DNA from: Armatimonadota bacterium
GTDB taxonomy: Bacteria > Armatimonadota > Fimbriimonadia > Fimbriimonadales > ATM1
Direction: 5' to 3'
Length of the DNA stretch: 9,010 nt
NCBI GenBank assembly: GCA_003695835.1
Contig: RFHN01000214.1
Coordinates: 1 to 9,010, forward strand
In this document: piece by piece, positions 1 to 5,276 of the stretch
Numbering within the stretch: position 1 is the stretch's first letter
How the letters are laid out: each line of letters begins with the position of its first letter
Translations under genes and position numbers: made by a program
The notes under the pieces: model-generated
Seen by the model: the letters and a program-made list of their open reading frames with translations, nothing else
Told to the model about the DNA's origin: nothing
The model's database searches: none

Positions 1-26
1 AATCTCGGTTCGAGGGGGGCGTACCT

Positions 27-1046
27 ATAGCCTATTCCTTTTTTCGTCCGTTGATTTGGCGTCTCGATGCGGAAAGGGCGCACAATCTGGCGCTGTCTGT
101 GCTCCGCACGGGCCTGCTCCGGGTGCAGCCGCCGACCGATCCGCGCCTCTCGGTTGAGCTATTTGGGCGCAGGCTTCCCCACCCGGTCGGGCTGGCGGCC
201 GGATTTGACAAGAACGGCATCGCGCTCCGCGGCTTGCAGCGACTCGGATTCGCCTTTGTGGAGGTCGGTACGGTAACCCCTCGCCCGCAGCCCGGCAACC
301 CGAAGCCCCGCCTATTTCGTCTCCCCGAAGACCTCGCTCTGATCAACCGCCTCGGATTCAACAACGCGGGCGCGGAGACCGTAGCGTCGAACCTCGAGCA
401 CCGACCCGGCGACTGGGTCGTGGGCGTCAACTTGGGGAAAAACAAAGATACGACGGAGGGCGATGCGCCGAACGACTATGTCGCCGTATGGAGACGACTG
501 GCGCCGCATGCCGACTACGGCGTCGTCAACATATCCTCGCCGAACACTCCGGGCCTCAGGGACCTCCAATCTCCCACCTTCCTCAGGAACCTCATCCCTC
601 GACTGCTTGAAATCGAGAACAAACCCATCCTCGTCAAGCTCAGTCCAGACGAGGAAGACGGCGCCTTGATTGACCTCGTCGGCGTTGCCCTCGAAGCCGG
701 AGCAGCGGGCGCAATCCTCACCAACACCACGTTGGCTCGAACGAACCTGCAAAGCCCAAGAGCGAAGGAGACGGGGGGACTCTCCGGGGCGCCTCTACGG
801 CAGAGGGCTACGGAGGCGCTCCGTGCCGTTCGAACCGCTCACCCAAGAGCTACTCTCGTCGGCGTCGGGGGAATCTTTACGGGCAAGGATCTCTTCGAAC
901 GGCTGCGAGCGGGCGCGGACGTGGTGCAGATCTACACCGCATTCGTGTACCGAGGGCCCCAAGTCGTCAAACGGATTCTGGAGGAACTTCAGGGGGAGAT
1001 GAGGCGTCAAGGCGTGTCGTCTATCGAGGCACTCCGGTCTTCCTGA
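27..1046 (+). CDS. pyrD: Dihydroorotate dehydrogenase (quinone), class 2
   Basis: Oxidises dihydroorotate to orotate with FMN and passes electrons to membrane quinone, the fourth step of de novo pyrimidine synthesis. Seen, numbering from the TTG at 51: GFDKNG (51-56, FMN/phosphate region), GTVTPRPQPGNPKPRLFR (73-90), INRLGFNNAG, GVNLGKNKDT (125-134), the class 2 active-site segment NISSPNTPGLR (160-170) with its catalytic serine, KLSPD, TNTTLAR, GGLSGAPL and the FMN-phosphate segment GVGGI/QIYTAF. The membrane-associating N-terminal helix characteristic of class 2 starts before the TTG at 51: the frame is open to the window edge and reads IAYSFFRPLIWRLDAERAH from 27. This aligns residue for residue with the E. 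coli PyrD N-terminus as I remember it, with E. coli Met1 opposite the ATA codon at 27. GAGGGGGG (12-19) lies 7 nt before this ATA, whereas TTG51 has no ribosome site. From 27 the protein is 339 aa, normal for the family. An ATG upstream of the window cannot be excluded. Function is near certain; the start is not. Confidence 0.95.
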   Translation: MAYSFFRPLIWRLDAERAHNLALSVLRTGLLRVQPPTDPRLSVELFGRRLPHPVGLAAGFDKNGIALRGLQRLGFAFVEVGTVTPRPQPGNPKPRLFRLPEDLALINRLGFNNAGAETVASNLEHRPGDWVVGVNLGKNKDTTEGDAPNDYVAVWRRLAPHADYGVVNISSPNTPGLRDLQSPTFLRNLIPRLLEIENKPILVKLSPDEEDGALIDLVGVALEAGAAGAILTNTTLARTNLQSPRAKETGGLSGAPLRQRATEALRAVRTAHPRATLVGVGGIFTGKDLFERLRAGADVVQIYTAFVYRGPQVVKRILEELQGEMRRQGVSSIEALRSS

Positions 1047-1984
1047 ACGACCGGAGGCACGGTCCGGGATTCGTGCCTGCGCTCAATCCCCATGGCCCTC
1101 AAGCGTCGGATGCGCTCGCGGATCGGAGGATGCGTGCTGAAGAGGTTGGAGCGTTCATGCAGCTTTTGGAACGGGCTGACGATGTACATGTGTTCGGTCG
1201 CCTTGTTGGCAGCCTCTAGCTCGTCGGGGTCGCTCGCGATCTTCTCCAAGGCCCTCGCCAATCCGTCTGGATAGCGGGTGAACTGCACGGCGGTCGCATC
1301 AGCGAGAAACTCGCGTTGCCGGCTCACCGCCAGGTGCAGAAGCACCGCAAAGATCGGCGCCAGGACGAGAAGAGCCACAGCGAGCGCCAGTAGAACCGCG
1401 TTCCCCTCCCCGCGGCGGCCTCTCCGCCCGCCCATCCTCAACCAGCCCCGCAGGATCAGATCCCGCACCAACACGATCAGCCCCACTGTCAGGGCAAGCG
1501 TCGTCATCAACCGGATATCGTTGTTGCGGATGTGCGCCATCTCGTGAGCGACCACGCCCTGTAGCTCGTCTCGATCCAGCTTCTCCAGCAACCCGGTCGT
1601 GACGCAGATGATGCCATCGCGTGGGTCCAATCCGGTCGCAAACGCGTTCGGAGAAGAGTCTTCGATTACGTAAAGGGTAGGCAGTGGGACGCCAGCAGCG
1701 ATAGCCACCTCGTGTCCCACGTTGTAGAGAATCTGGTCCTCCTCATGGGTGGCCCGCCGAGCACGACTGATCTGAAGAACCGCCTTGTGGCCGGAGGTCT
1801 GGACGTAGATCCACAGGACAACCCCGATGACGGCGAAGAGAACGGCACCCGCCACGCCGAAACTGGGATCCGCGAGATAGCCAACCGCCCACCCGACAGC
1901 CGTGAGCAGCAGCGCCATGAACAGACAGAGGAACGCGCTCGCCCGTCGGTTCTTGGCGATCTGTGCGCGAAACGTGTAGGACAC
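1007..1984 (-). CDS. htpX: HtpX-like membrane zinc metalloprotease (peptidase family M48)
   Basis: Membrane-embedded M48 protease; relatives such as HtpX degrade misfolded or damaged membrane proteins at the cytoplasmic face. The 325-residue product has two N-terminal membrane segments (about 17-38 and 41-62) and the zinc-binding/catalytic motif HEMAH (147-151). Two further hydrophobic segments follow (about 159-178 and 196-220), then SRQREFLADA (221-230), in which E225 is the expected third zinc ligand, and the conserved C-terminal STHPPIRERIRRL. The segment SSPNAFATGL (110-119) is also typical of HtpX. Start is GTG at 1984, 3 bp after the lemA stop, with only a weak GAG ribosome site, so translation is probably coupled to lemA. 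LemA and HtpX neighbours are a recurrent pair in bacteria. The last 40 bp, which encode a polar tail, overlap the end of pyrD on the other strand. Family assignment is firm; the physiological substrate is unknown. Confidence 0.93.
   Translation of the reverse strand: MSYTFRAQIAKNRRASAFLCLFMALLLTAVGWAVGYLADPSFGVAGAVLFAVIGVVLWIYVQTSGHKAVLQISRARRATHEEDQILYNVGHEVAIAAGVPLPTLYVIEDSSPNAFATGLDPRDGIICVTTGLLEKLDRDELQGVVAHEMAHIRNNDIRLMTTLALTVGLIVLVRDLILRGWLRMGGRRGRRGEGNAVLLALAVALLVLAPIFAVLLHLAVSRQREFLADATAVQFTRYPDGLARALEKIASDPDELEAANKATEHMYIVSPFQKLHERSNLFSTHPPIRERIRRLRAMGIERRHESRTVPPVVQEDRSASIDDTP
1032..1056. other. Perfect 8-bp hairpin at the convergent pyrD/htpX ends
   Basis: CTCCGGTC (1032-1039) and GACCGGAG (1049-1056) are exact reverse complements around a 9-nt loop that contains the pyrD stop codon (1044-1046). 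It sits inside the 40-bp overlap of the two genes and just beyond it. Neither strand has a T-tract after the stem, so it is not a standard intrinsic terminator. It could slow or protect 3' ends in this gapless convergent junction, or be chance in GC-rich sequence. Confidence 0.4.
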
Positions 1985-1987
1985 CGC

Positions 1988-2548
1988 TTACTCGGTGAAT
2001 TGCACTTTCACAGGCTCCCGCTCTTCGGGAGCGTCAATCTCGAACAGCTCCCGCTTCTGGAAGTTGAACATCGAGGCGATAATGTTCGTCGGCACCTGTT
2101 CCAGCTTGGTGTTGTATTCGGTTACTACGTCGTTGTAGTACTGCCGTGCGTAGGCGATCTTGTTTTCGGTGGAGCGGAGCTCTTCCTGCAGTTGCGCCAT
2201 GTTCTCGCTGGCTTTGAGTTCGGGGTAGTTCTCGGCAAGAGCAAAGATTCCGCCGATCGCGCGAGTCAGCGCGTTCTCCGCCTCCGCCTTCTCCTGGATG
2301 TTCGAAGCGGCGATCGCGTGGTTCCTCGCTTGGATCACCTTTTCCAAGGTGTCCTGCTCGTACTGCATGTAGCCCTTGACCGTCTCCACGAGGTTCGGGA
2401 TGAGGTCGTGGCGCCGCTTGAGTTGAACGTCAATCTGGGCCCAGGCGTTGTTGGCCTCCTGTCGGAGCCGTACAAGGCCGTTGTACATCGCGAAAGCCAT
2501 CACAATGACCGCGACGATCAGAACAAAAAACACGATCAGGAAACCCAT
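1988..2548 (-). CDS. lemA: LemA family membrane protein
   Basis: LemA proteins are small membrane-anchored helical-bundle proteins of unsettled biochemical role, often encoded with HtpX-type proteases or other envelope proteins. The 186-residue product has one N-terminal membrane segment (about 3-22) and then a mostly helical soluble domain. Signature stretches are visible: VQLKRRHDLIPNLVETVKGY (41-60), QARNHA (73-78), ENYPELKAS (106-114), EELRSTENKIAYARQYYND (122-140) and a final NFQKRELFE. Length is normal for the family. The start at 2548 is supported by GGAGG at 2554-2558, 5 nt upstream. It is the first gene of a two-gene leftward operon; the htpX-like gene begins 3 bp after its stop. Nothing looks truncated. 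The family call is secure, the molecular function is not. Confidence 0.93.
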   Translation of the reverse strand: MGFLIVFFVLIVAVIVMAFAMYNGLVRLRQEANNAWAQIDVQLKRRHDLIPNLVETVKGYMQYEQDTLEKVIQARNHAIAASNIQEKAEAENALTRAIGGIFALAENYPELKASENMAQLQEELRSTENKIAYARQYYNDVVTEYNTKLEQVPTNIIASMFNFQKRELFEIDAPEEREPVKVQFTE

Positions 2549-2634
2549 TTCTTCCTCCGGAACGGCTCACCGCCAGTCCCTCGTAAGAGCATACCAGACC
2601 TCGATGCCATCGGTTGCGATATAACGAGGGGAAG
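2549..2634. promoter_or_regulatory. Divergent lemA / RNA methyltransferase intergenic region
   Basis: These 86 bp must hold start signals for both divergent genes. On the minus strand a ribosome site GGAGG (2554-2558) precedes lemA. On the plus strand TATAAC (2620-2625) is a possible -10 box and is followed by GAGGGG (2626-2631) and the ATG at 2635, giving a very short or absent leader. I find no convincing -35 hexamer for either direction, so the promoter call is weak. Confidence 0.3.
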
Positions 2635-3264
2635 ATGGGCAAAGACACGGTTCGAGGACGAGAGGCGGTGCGCCGCTTGGAGGAAGTTGTGCGAGCGGCG
2701 TCGCGAGTGGCTCAAGACCCCGGGCTCCGGGAGCGGTACGCTCAACTCCCGCGCCTTCCCCTCCGGATTCTCTGCTGCCCGCTGGACAAGGGAATCAATC
2801 ACGGAAACATCCTCCGCATCGCCGAATGCTTTCGCGTCGAGAAGGTCGTTTACGCCCCCGTCAGCAGCGAGAAGGAAAAGGACCTGTCAGGTGGCTTCGC
2901 CGCCATCAAGTGGCAGCCGTTTGAATGGAAACCGACGGTCGAGGCAATCGAAGAAGCCAAAGCGGAAGGGTATCGGATTTACGGATTGACGCTTTCCCCT
3001 GACTGCGTCCCCATCCAGCGGGTGGAGTGGCAGTTTCCTTGCGCGCTCGTCGTCGGCAGAGAGCTGGAAGGCTTAGACCCCGAGGCCGAAGCCCTGTGCG
3101 ACGAAAAGGTCGCGATTCCTCTCTTCGGAATGGTGGAATCCCTAAACGTGGCGGTTGCGACCGGCATCGCGGTCTCGAGGATCGCGGACGCGTATCGGCT
3201 TCGAGATCCTAGCTTTGTTCCGGCTCGTTCCGCCCAGCAAAGGCTCTTGGAGCGAGACCCTTAA
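2635..3264 (+). CDS. SpoU/TrmH-family RNA 2'-O-methyltransferase
   Basis: SAM-dependent methyltransferase of the SPOUT (knotted) class, which modifies ribose 2'-OH groups in tRNA or rRNA. All three SpoU motifs are visible in the 209-residue product. Motif 1 is INHGNILRIAECF (54-66) with the conserved Asn and Arg61. Motif 2 is ALVVGRELEGLDPEA (137-151). Motif 3 is IPLFGMVESLNVAVATGI (161-178), whose SLNVAVA forms part of the trefoil-knot SAM site. The N-terminal 40 residues are charged and helical; there is no long L30e-like substrate domain as in RlmB, so it resembles the short TrmH/TrmL-like members. The exact RNA target cannot be read from sequence. I chose ATG 2635, preceded by GAGGGG (2626-2631), over an in-frame TTG at 2614, which would place the ribosome site inside the gene. 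It stands alone, divergent from lemA. Confidence 0.9.
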   Translation: MGKDTVRGREAVRRLEEVVRAASRVAQDPGLRERYAQLPRLPLRILCCPLDKGINHGNILRIAECFRVEKVVYAPVSSEKEKDLSGGFAAIKWQPFEWKPTVEAIEEAKAEGYRIYGLTLSPDCVPIQRVEWQFPCALVVGRELEGLDPEAEALCDEKVAIPLFGMVESLNVAVATGIAVSRIADAYRLRDPSFVPARSAQQRLLERDP

Positions 3265-3270
3265 AACCCA

Positions 3271-3300
3271 GGCGCCCCCGACATTGCTGCCGCGGGCGCC
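3271..3300. terminator. Possible bidirectional terminator hairpin
   Basis: GGCGCCC (3271-3277) and GGGCGCC (3294-3300) form a 7-bp all-GC stem with a 16-nt loop, placed between the convergent ends of the RNA methyltransferase gene (stop at 3264) and the small lipoprotein gene (stop at 3323). On the minus strand the stem is followed by TGGGTTTT, a short and interrupted T-tract; on the plus strand there is none. The position is right for a terminator but the T-tract is poor. Confidence 0.4.
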
Positions 3301-3322
3301 CAAGATGAATCGCTTACGGGAC

Positions 3323-3466
3323 CTAGCCTCCTCCGCCTCCGTCAGTCTGAGAAGAAGAGGACGACGAAGTGTTGTCCCCACCGCCAGAATCGGCGCCTCC
3401 GGAGCAGCCTGCAGCGAAAACACCCGCGATGGCGATCATCAGAATCAAAGAAACGATCTTTTTCAT
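3323..3466 (-). CDS. Very small putative lipoprotein with Gly/Ser-rich mature chain
   Basis: A 47-codon gene below common size cut-offs. The N-terminus is a textbook lipoprotein signal: MKK, a hydrophobic core (residues 4-18) and lipobox AAGC with the lipidated cysteine at position 21. The predicted mature chain is only 27 residues, nearly all Gly, Ser, Thr and Asp: GGADSGGGDNTSSSSSSQTD, then five glycines before TAG. It has no Lys or Arg and no likely fold, so it would be a flexible, slightly acidic membrane-tethered tail. Strong support for translation comes from AGGAGGT (3473-3479, minus strand), a full anti-ribosomal match 6 nt before the ATG, with an A-rich stretch just upstream. It is divergent from the NTF2-like operon and convergent with the RNA methyltransferase gene. 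No function is recognised; a secreted/lipid-anchored peptide is inferred from the signal only. Confidence 0.75.
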   Translation of the reverse strand: MKKIVSLILMIAIAGVFAAGCSGGADSGGGDNTSSSSSSQTDGGGGG

Positions 3467-3565
3467 ATGCACACCTCCTATAGGTTGAATGTTTTTGTTT
3501 TGTCGGGCCCCTCTCGGTGGCCCATCGCGGGAATGGGCAGGCTACGCCGCCCTCTCCTCGCAGCC
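3467..3565 (-). promoter_or_regulatory. About 95-nt leader of the small lipoprotein gene
   Basis: If transcription starts near 3560, the mRNA leader is about 95 nt. It holds two short stems that share bases and so exclude each other: GGGCC (3505-3509) with GGCCC (3519-3523), and CCCAT (3521-3525) with ATGGG (3533-3537). These are followed in the transcript by an A-rich segment (complement of 3488-3504) and the perfect AGGAGGT site. I do not recognise a known riboswitch class; the stems are short and may be chance. Confidence 0.25.
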
Positions 3566-3593
3566 AGGTTATACCCCAGACGCCGTTTGTCAA
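3566..3593 (-). promoter_or_regulatory. Sigma70-type promoter for the small lipoprotein gene
   Basis: On the minus strand a perfect -35 box TTGACA (complement of 3588-3593) is followed after 16 nt by TAACCT (complement of 3566-3571), which keeps the key T1, A2 and T6 of a -10 box. An overlapping TATAAC (3568-3573) would give a 14-nt spacer, which is short. The perfect -35 in this small divergent gap makes this the best housekeeping promoter candidate in the window. Confidence 0.45.
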
Positions 3594-3617
3594 GGGGGTT
3601 GAGCGAATCCCGGCAGG

Positions 3618-3630
3618 TATAACTCCCCTC
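3618..3630 (+). promoter_or_regulatory. Possible -10 box for a leaderless operon start
   Basis: TATAAC (3618-3623) lies 7 nt before the GTG at 3631, so transcription would begin at or next to the start codon. A weak TTGAGC (3599-3604) is only 13 nt upstream of it, too close for a normal -35. No Shine-Dalgarno sequence with good spacing is present before GTG3631, which fits a leaderless message. Sequence evidence only. Confidence 0.3.
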
Positions 3631-4023
3631 GTGCCGTCCCGTTCGTCGCCGTTTCTGGGCATCTTGACCTCAGCCGCCTTAGCGGCATTGACGCTTTCGG
3701 TCTTCGCCATGAACCAATTCGCCGGCCCGGAGGCGACAGTTCTTCGGTTCTTGAGAATCCTTGAGGGTCGTGAGAGGCCCGCGGCCCGAACCATCGTTTT
3801 GGGAAACCCCTACGAAATCCGCTTCGTCATTGACCAGATGCGCGACCTGCTCTCGCAAAGCTACACCTATGCCGTGCTCGCCGTCCAGATGACCGACGGG
3901 ACGGCGGTCGCAACCGTCGTTTTCCTCACGCGGAGGGGAGAGATGCGCGTTCCGATTTACCTAATCCGGATGGAGCACGGATGGGTCATCGACGCGCGTA
4001 ACCCCGGATGGAGGTCGCGATGA
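3631..4023 (+). CDS. Single-pass membrane protein with small NTF2/DUF4878-like domain
   Basis: Hypothetical protein of 130 residues from GTG3631. It has a short polar N-terminus, one membrane helix (about 8-28), then a small outer domain beginning GPEATVLRFLRILEGRE (32-48) and ending in a beta-rich segment with VPIYLIRMEHGWVIDAR (107-123). The pattern of 'membrane anchor, xPExxVxxFL, helix, strands, GWxID' resembles DUF4878/NTF2-like domains, which often bind small ligands or act as envelope accessory domains; no catalytic residues are evident. The start must lie before the membrane helix. GTG3631 is the nearest such codon; a GTG at 3517 would add 38 unconserved-looking residues and overlap the divergent promoter. 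It begins a three-gene operon and its TGA overlaps the next ATG (ATGA, 4020-4023). The fold assignment is tentative. Confidence 0.6.
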   Translation: MPSRSSPFLGILTSAALAALTLSVFAMNQFAGPEATVLRFLRILEGRERPAARTIVLGNPYEIRFVIDQMRDLLSQSYTYAVLAVQMTDGTAVATVVFLTRRGEMRVPIYLIRMEHGWVIDARNPGWRSR

Positions 4024-4472
4024 AGTCCCGAGCCTTTCTTCGACTCAATCTCATCGGCATTCTCGGCCTGGTCGGTCTCGTGATCCTTCTCGCGATCGGC
4101 TTCGTCGTGCTCATGAACCGACAGACACCCGAGGCTGCGGTTCAGAAGTTCATGGAAGGGCTCGCCAACCAGGACCTTCAAACCCTCAACGAGTACTCTT
4201 ATCTCGAGAAGCCGTCCAAGCCGATCGAGGAACAGTGGCGGTACTGCTTTGACGTCGCCTCCAAAGGCATGCCCTTCGTCTGGAGGATCGGCGACGCGCG
4301 AATGACGGGCGACGGTCACGCCGTCGTCGACGTGTATCTCGTTCAATTCTCCATCGGAGGCGCCAAGGAAGTGGACGAACCGTTCAAGATTCCGGTCATC
4401 CAGAAGGATGGCAGGTGGAAAGTTGACCTCGTCGGCGTACCCCGTGACTTCTTCCCGGGCCTCCCGCGATGA
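4020..4472 (+). CDS. Single-pass membrane protein with NTF2/DUF4878-like domain, probable paralogue of the preceding gene
   Basis: A 150-residue product with a basic N-terminus (MKSRAFLR), a strong membrane helix (about 9-32) and a domain of about 115 residues. The domain starts QTPEAAVQKFMEGLANQD (35-52), which matches the opening of DUF4878-type NTF2-like domains, and ends with alternating strands and KDGRWKVDLVGV (129-140). The same layout and the 'PEAxVxxF... GxW.VD' landmarks occur in the gene just upstream, so the two are probably diverged duplicates. Start ATG 4020 is preceded by GGAGG (4010-4014) and overlaps the previous stop as ATGA; an ATG at 4008 is in frame but would itself contain the ribosome site. 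Its own stop overlaps the ATG of the isomerase gene. Location is inferred as inner membrane with the domain outside. Function unknown. Confidence 0.75.
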   Translation: MKSRAFLRLNLIGILGLVGLVILLAIGFVVLMNRQTPEAAVQKFMEGLANQDLQTLNEYSYLEKPSKPIEEQWRYCFDVASKGMPFVWRIGDARMTGDGHAVVDVYLVQFSIGGAKEVDEPFKIPVIQKDGRWKVDLVGVPRDFFPGLPR

Positions 4473-5218
4473 TGCCTCCAGTCGTGTCCCTCCAACTTTA
4501 CACCGTTCGCGAGGTGGCGAAGCGTGACCTAACGGGAACCCTTCATGCGCTCGCCGACATCGGATACGAATACGTGGAGCTTGCAGGGTTATACGATCAG
4601 ACGCCTTCCGACCTCGCTCGGCTCCTCAACGAAGCCGACCTCAAAGTGAGCGGCGCTCACATCCCCTTCGAGTCGCTGCGCGACAATCTCCTCGACGTCT
4701 TCCAGCCCTATCAAGAGCTCGGCGCACCCGAGATCACAGTGCCTTACCTCCCAGAACAAGCTCGATCCACGCCCGACCAATGGCGGGAGACCGCGTCGAA
4801 GCTGGAGATGGCGGCGGACGTCGCCATGCAGCAAGGGTTGGAGTTCTCCTACCACAATCATTCCTTTGAATTCGAAGCGGTCGGCGAGCAAACCGGCATG
4901 AGCATTCTCGTCTCGGAAACCGAGAGGCTGCTCTTTCAGCCCGACGTCTATTGGGTGGCGGTTGGAGGGGAGGATCCCGTGCAGTTTCTCCGCGATTTGA
5001 GGGGCCGGGTGCGGTCCGTTCATATCAAAGACAGGGGCGCCGACGGAGGCGATATCGAATGGGGCCAGGGGAACCTACCCCATGCGGCGATTCTCGATAC
5101 GTGCGCCGAAATCGGCGTTCGGACGCTGGTCCTCGAAATGGACAATCCGCGCATGGACCCGATCGAATCCGCCAGGCTCTGTTATGCAAAACTCATAGAA
5201 ATGATGACCCCATCCTGA
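4469..5218 (+). CDS. Sugar phosphate isomerase/epimerase (xylose isomerase-like TIM barrel)
   Basis: AP-endonuclease-family-2/xylose-isomerase-like TIM barrel protein, a group that isomerises or epimerises sugars, inositols and keto-acids with a divalent metal. Landmarks in the 249 residues: SLQLYTVREVAKRDL (7-21, first strand and helix), IGYEYVELAG (31-40), SYHNHSFEFE (127-136), PDVYWVAVGGEDP (158-170), GRVRSVHIKD (179-188), WGQGNLPHAAI (198-208) and LVLEMDNP (220-227). Likely metal or substrate ligands by family comparison are D159, H185 and the acidic residues around E223. There is no signal peptide, so it is cytoplasmic. Many genome annotations give such proteins only this general name and the substrate cannot be told from sequence. 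The first ATG (4469) overlaps the previous stop as ATGA, making it the third gene of a translationally coupled operon with two membrane proteins of unknown role. Confidence 0.9.
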   Translation: MMPPVVSLQLYTVREVAKRDLTGTLHALADIGYEYVELAGLYDQTPSDLARLLNEADLKVSGAHIPFESLRDNLLDVFQPYQELGAPEITVPYLPEQARSTPDQWRETASKLEMAADVAMQQGLEFSYHNHSFEFEAVGEQTGMSILVSETERLLFQPDVYWVAVGGEDPVQFLRDLRGRVRSVHIKDRGADGGDIEWGQGNLPHAAILDTCAEIGVRTLVLEMDNPRMDPIESARLCYAKLIEMMTPS

Positions 5219-5230
5219 CGCCTCGCGCTG

Positions 5231-5266
5231 TATACTAAAAGGCGAAGGATTCTCGAAGAAGGAGGT
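5231..5266 (+). promoter_or_regulatory. Possible -10 box and strong ribosome site before the beta-sandwich gene
   Basis: TATACT (5231-5236) is a near-consensus -10 box 40 nt before the next gene, with no clear -35. AAGGAGGT (5259-5266) is a full Shine-Dalgarno match 10 nt before ATG 5277 and fixes that start. There is no terminator-like hairpin between the isomerase stop (5218) and here, so some read-through from the upstream operon is possible. Confidence 0.4.
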
Positions 5267-5276
5267 CATAGACAGC

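Noticed and set aside
2614..2634. TTG at 2614 as start of the RNA methyltransferase
   Set aside because: The GAGGGG ribosome site and ATG at 2635 are a better pair, and the extension overlaps the promoter-like TATAAC.
1712..2989. 425-codon open frame on the plus strand across htpX, lemA and the methyltransferase start
   Set aside because: It is the antisense shadow of two clear genes, crosses a divergent promoter region, shows no recognisable domain, and has no ribosome site; GC-rich third positions keep the frame open.
3481..3560. A riboswitch in the leader of the lipoprotein gene
   Set aside because: The mutually exclusive stems are only 5 bp and I see no conserved core of any known riboswitch class.
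3517..3630. N-terminal extension of the first NTF2-like gene from GTG 3517
   Set aside because: The 38 extra residues are polar and proline-rich with no domain, would be translated through the divergent promoter region, and have no ribosome site; GTG3631 already includes the whole membrane helix.
3342..3794. 150-codon open frame on the minus strand covering the small lipoprotein and the divergent promoter
   Set aside because: It is in a different frame from the lipoprotein, starts inside the NTF2-like gene, and has no ribosome site or domain; the lipoprotein frame has both a signal peptide and a perfect ribosome site.
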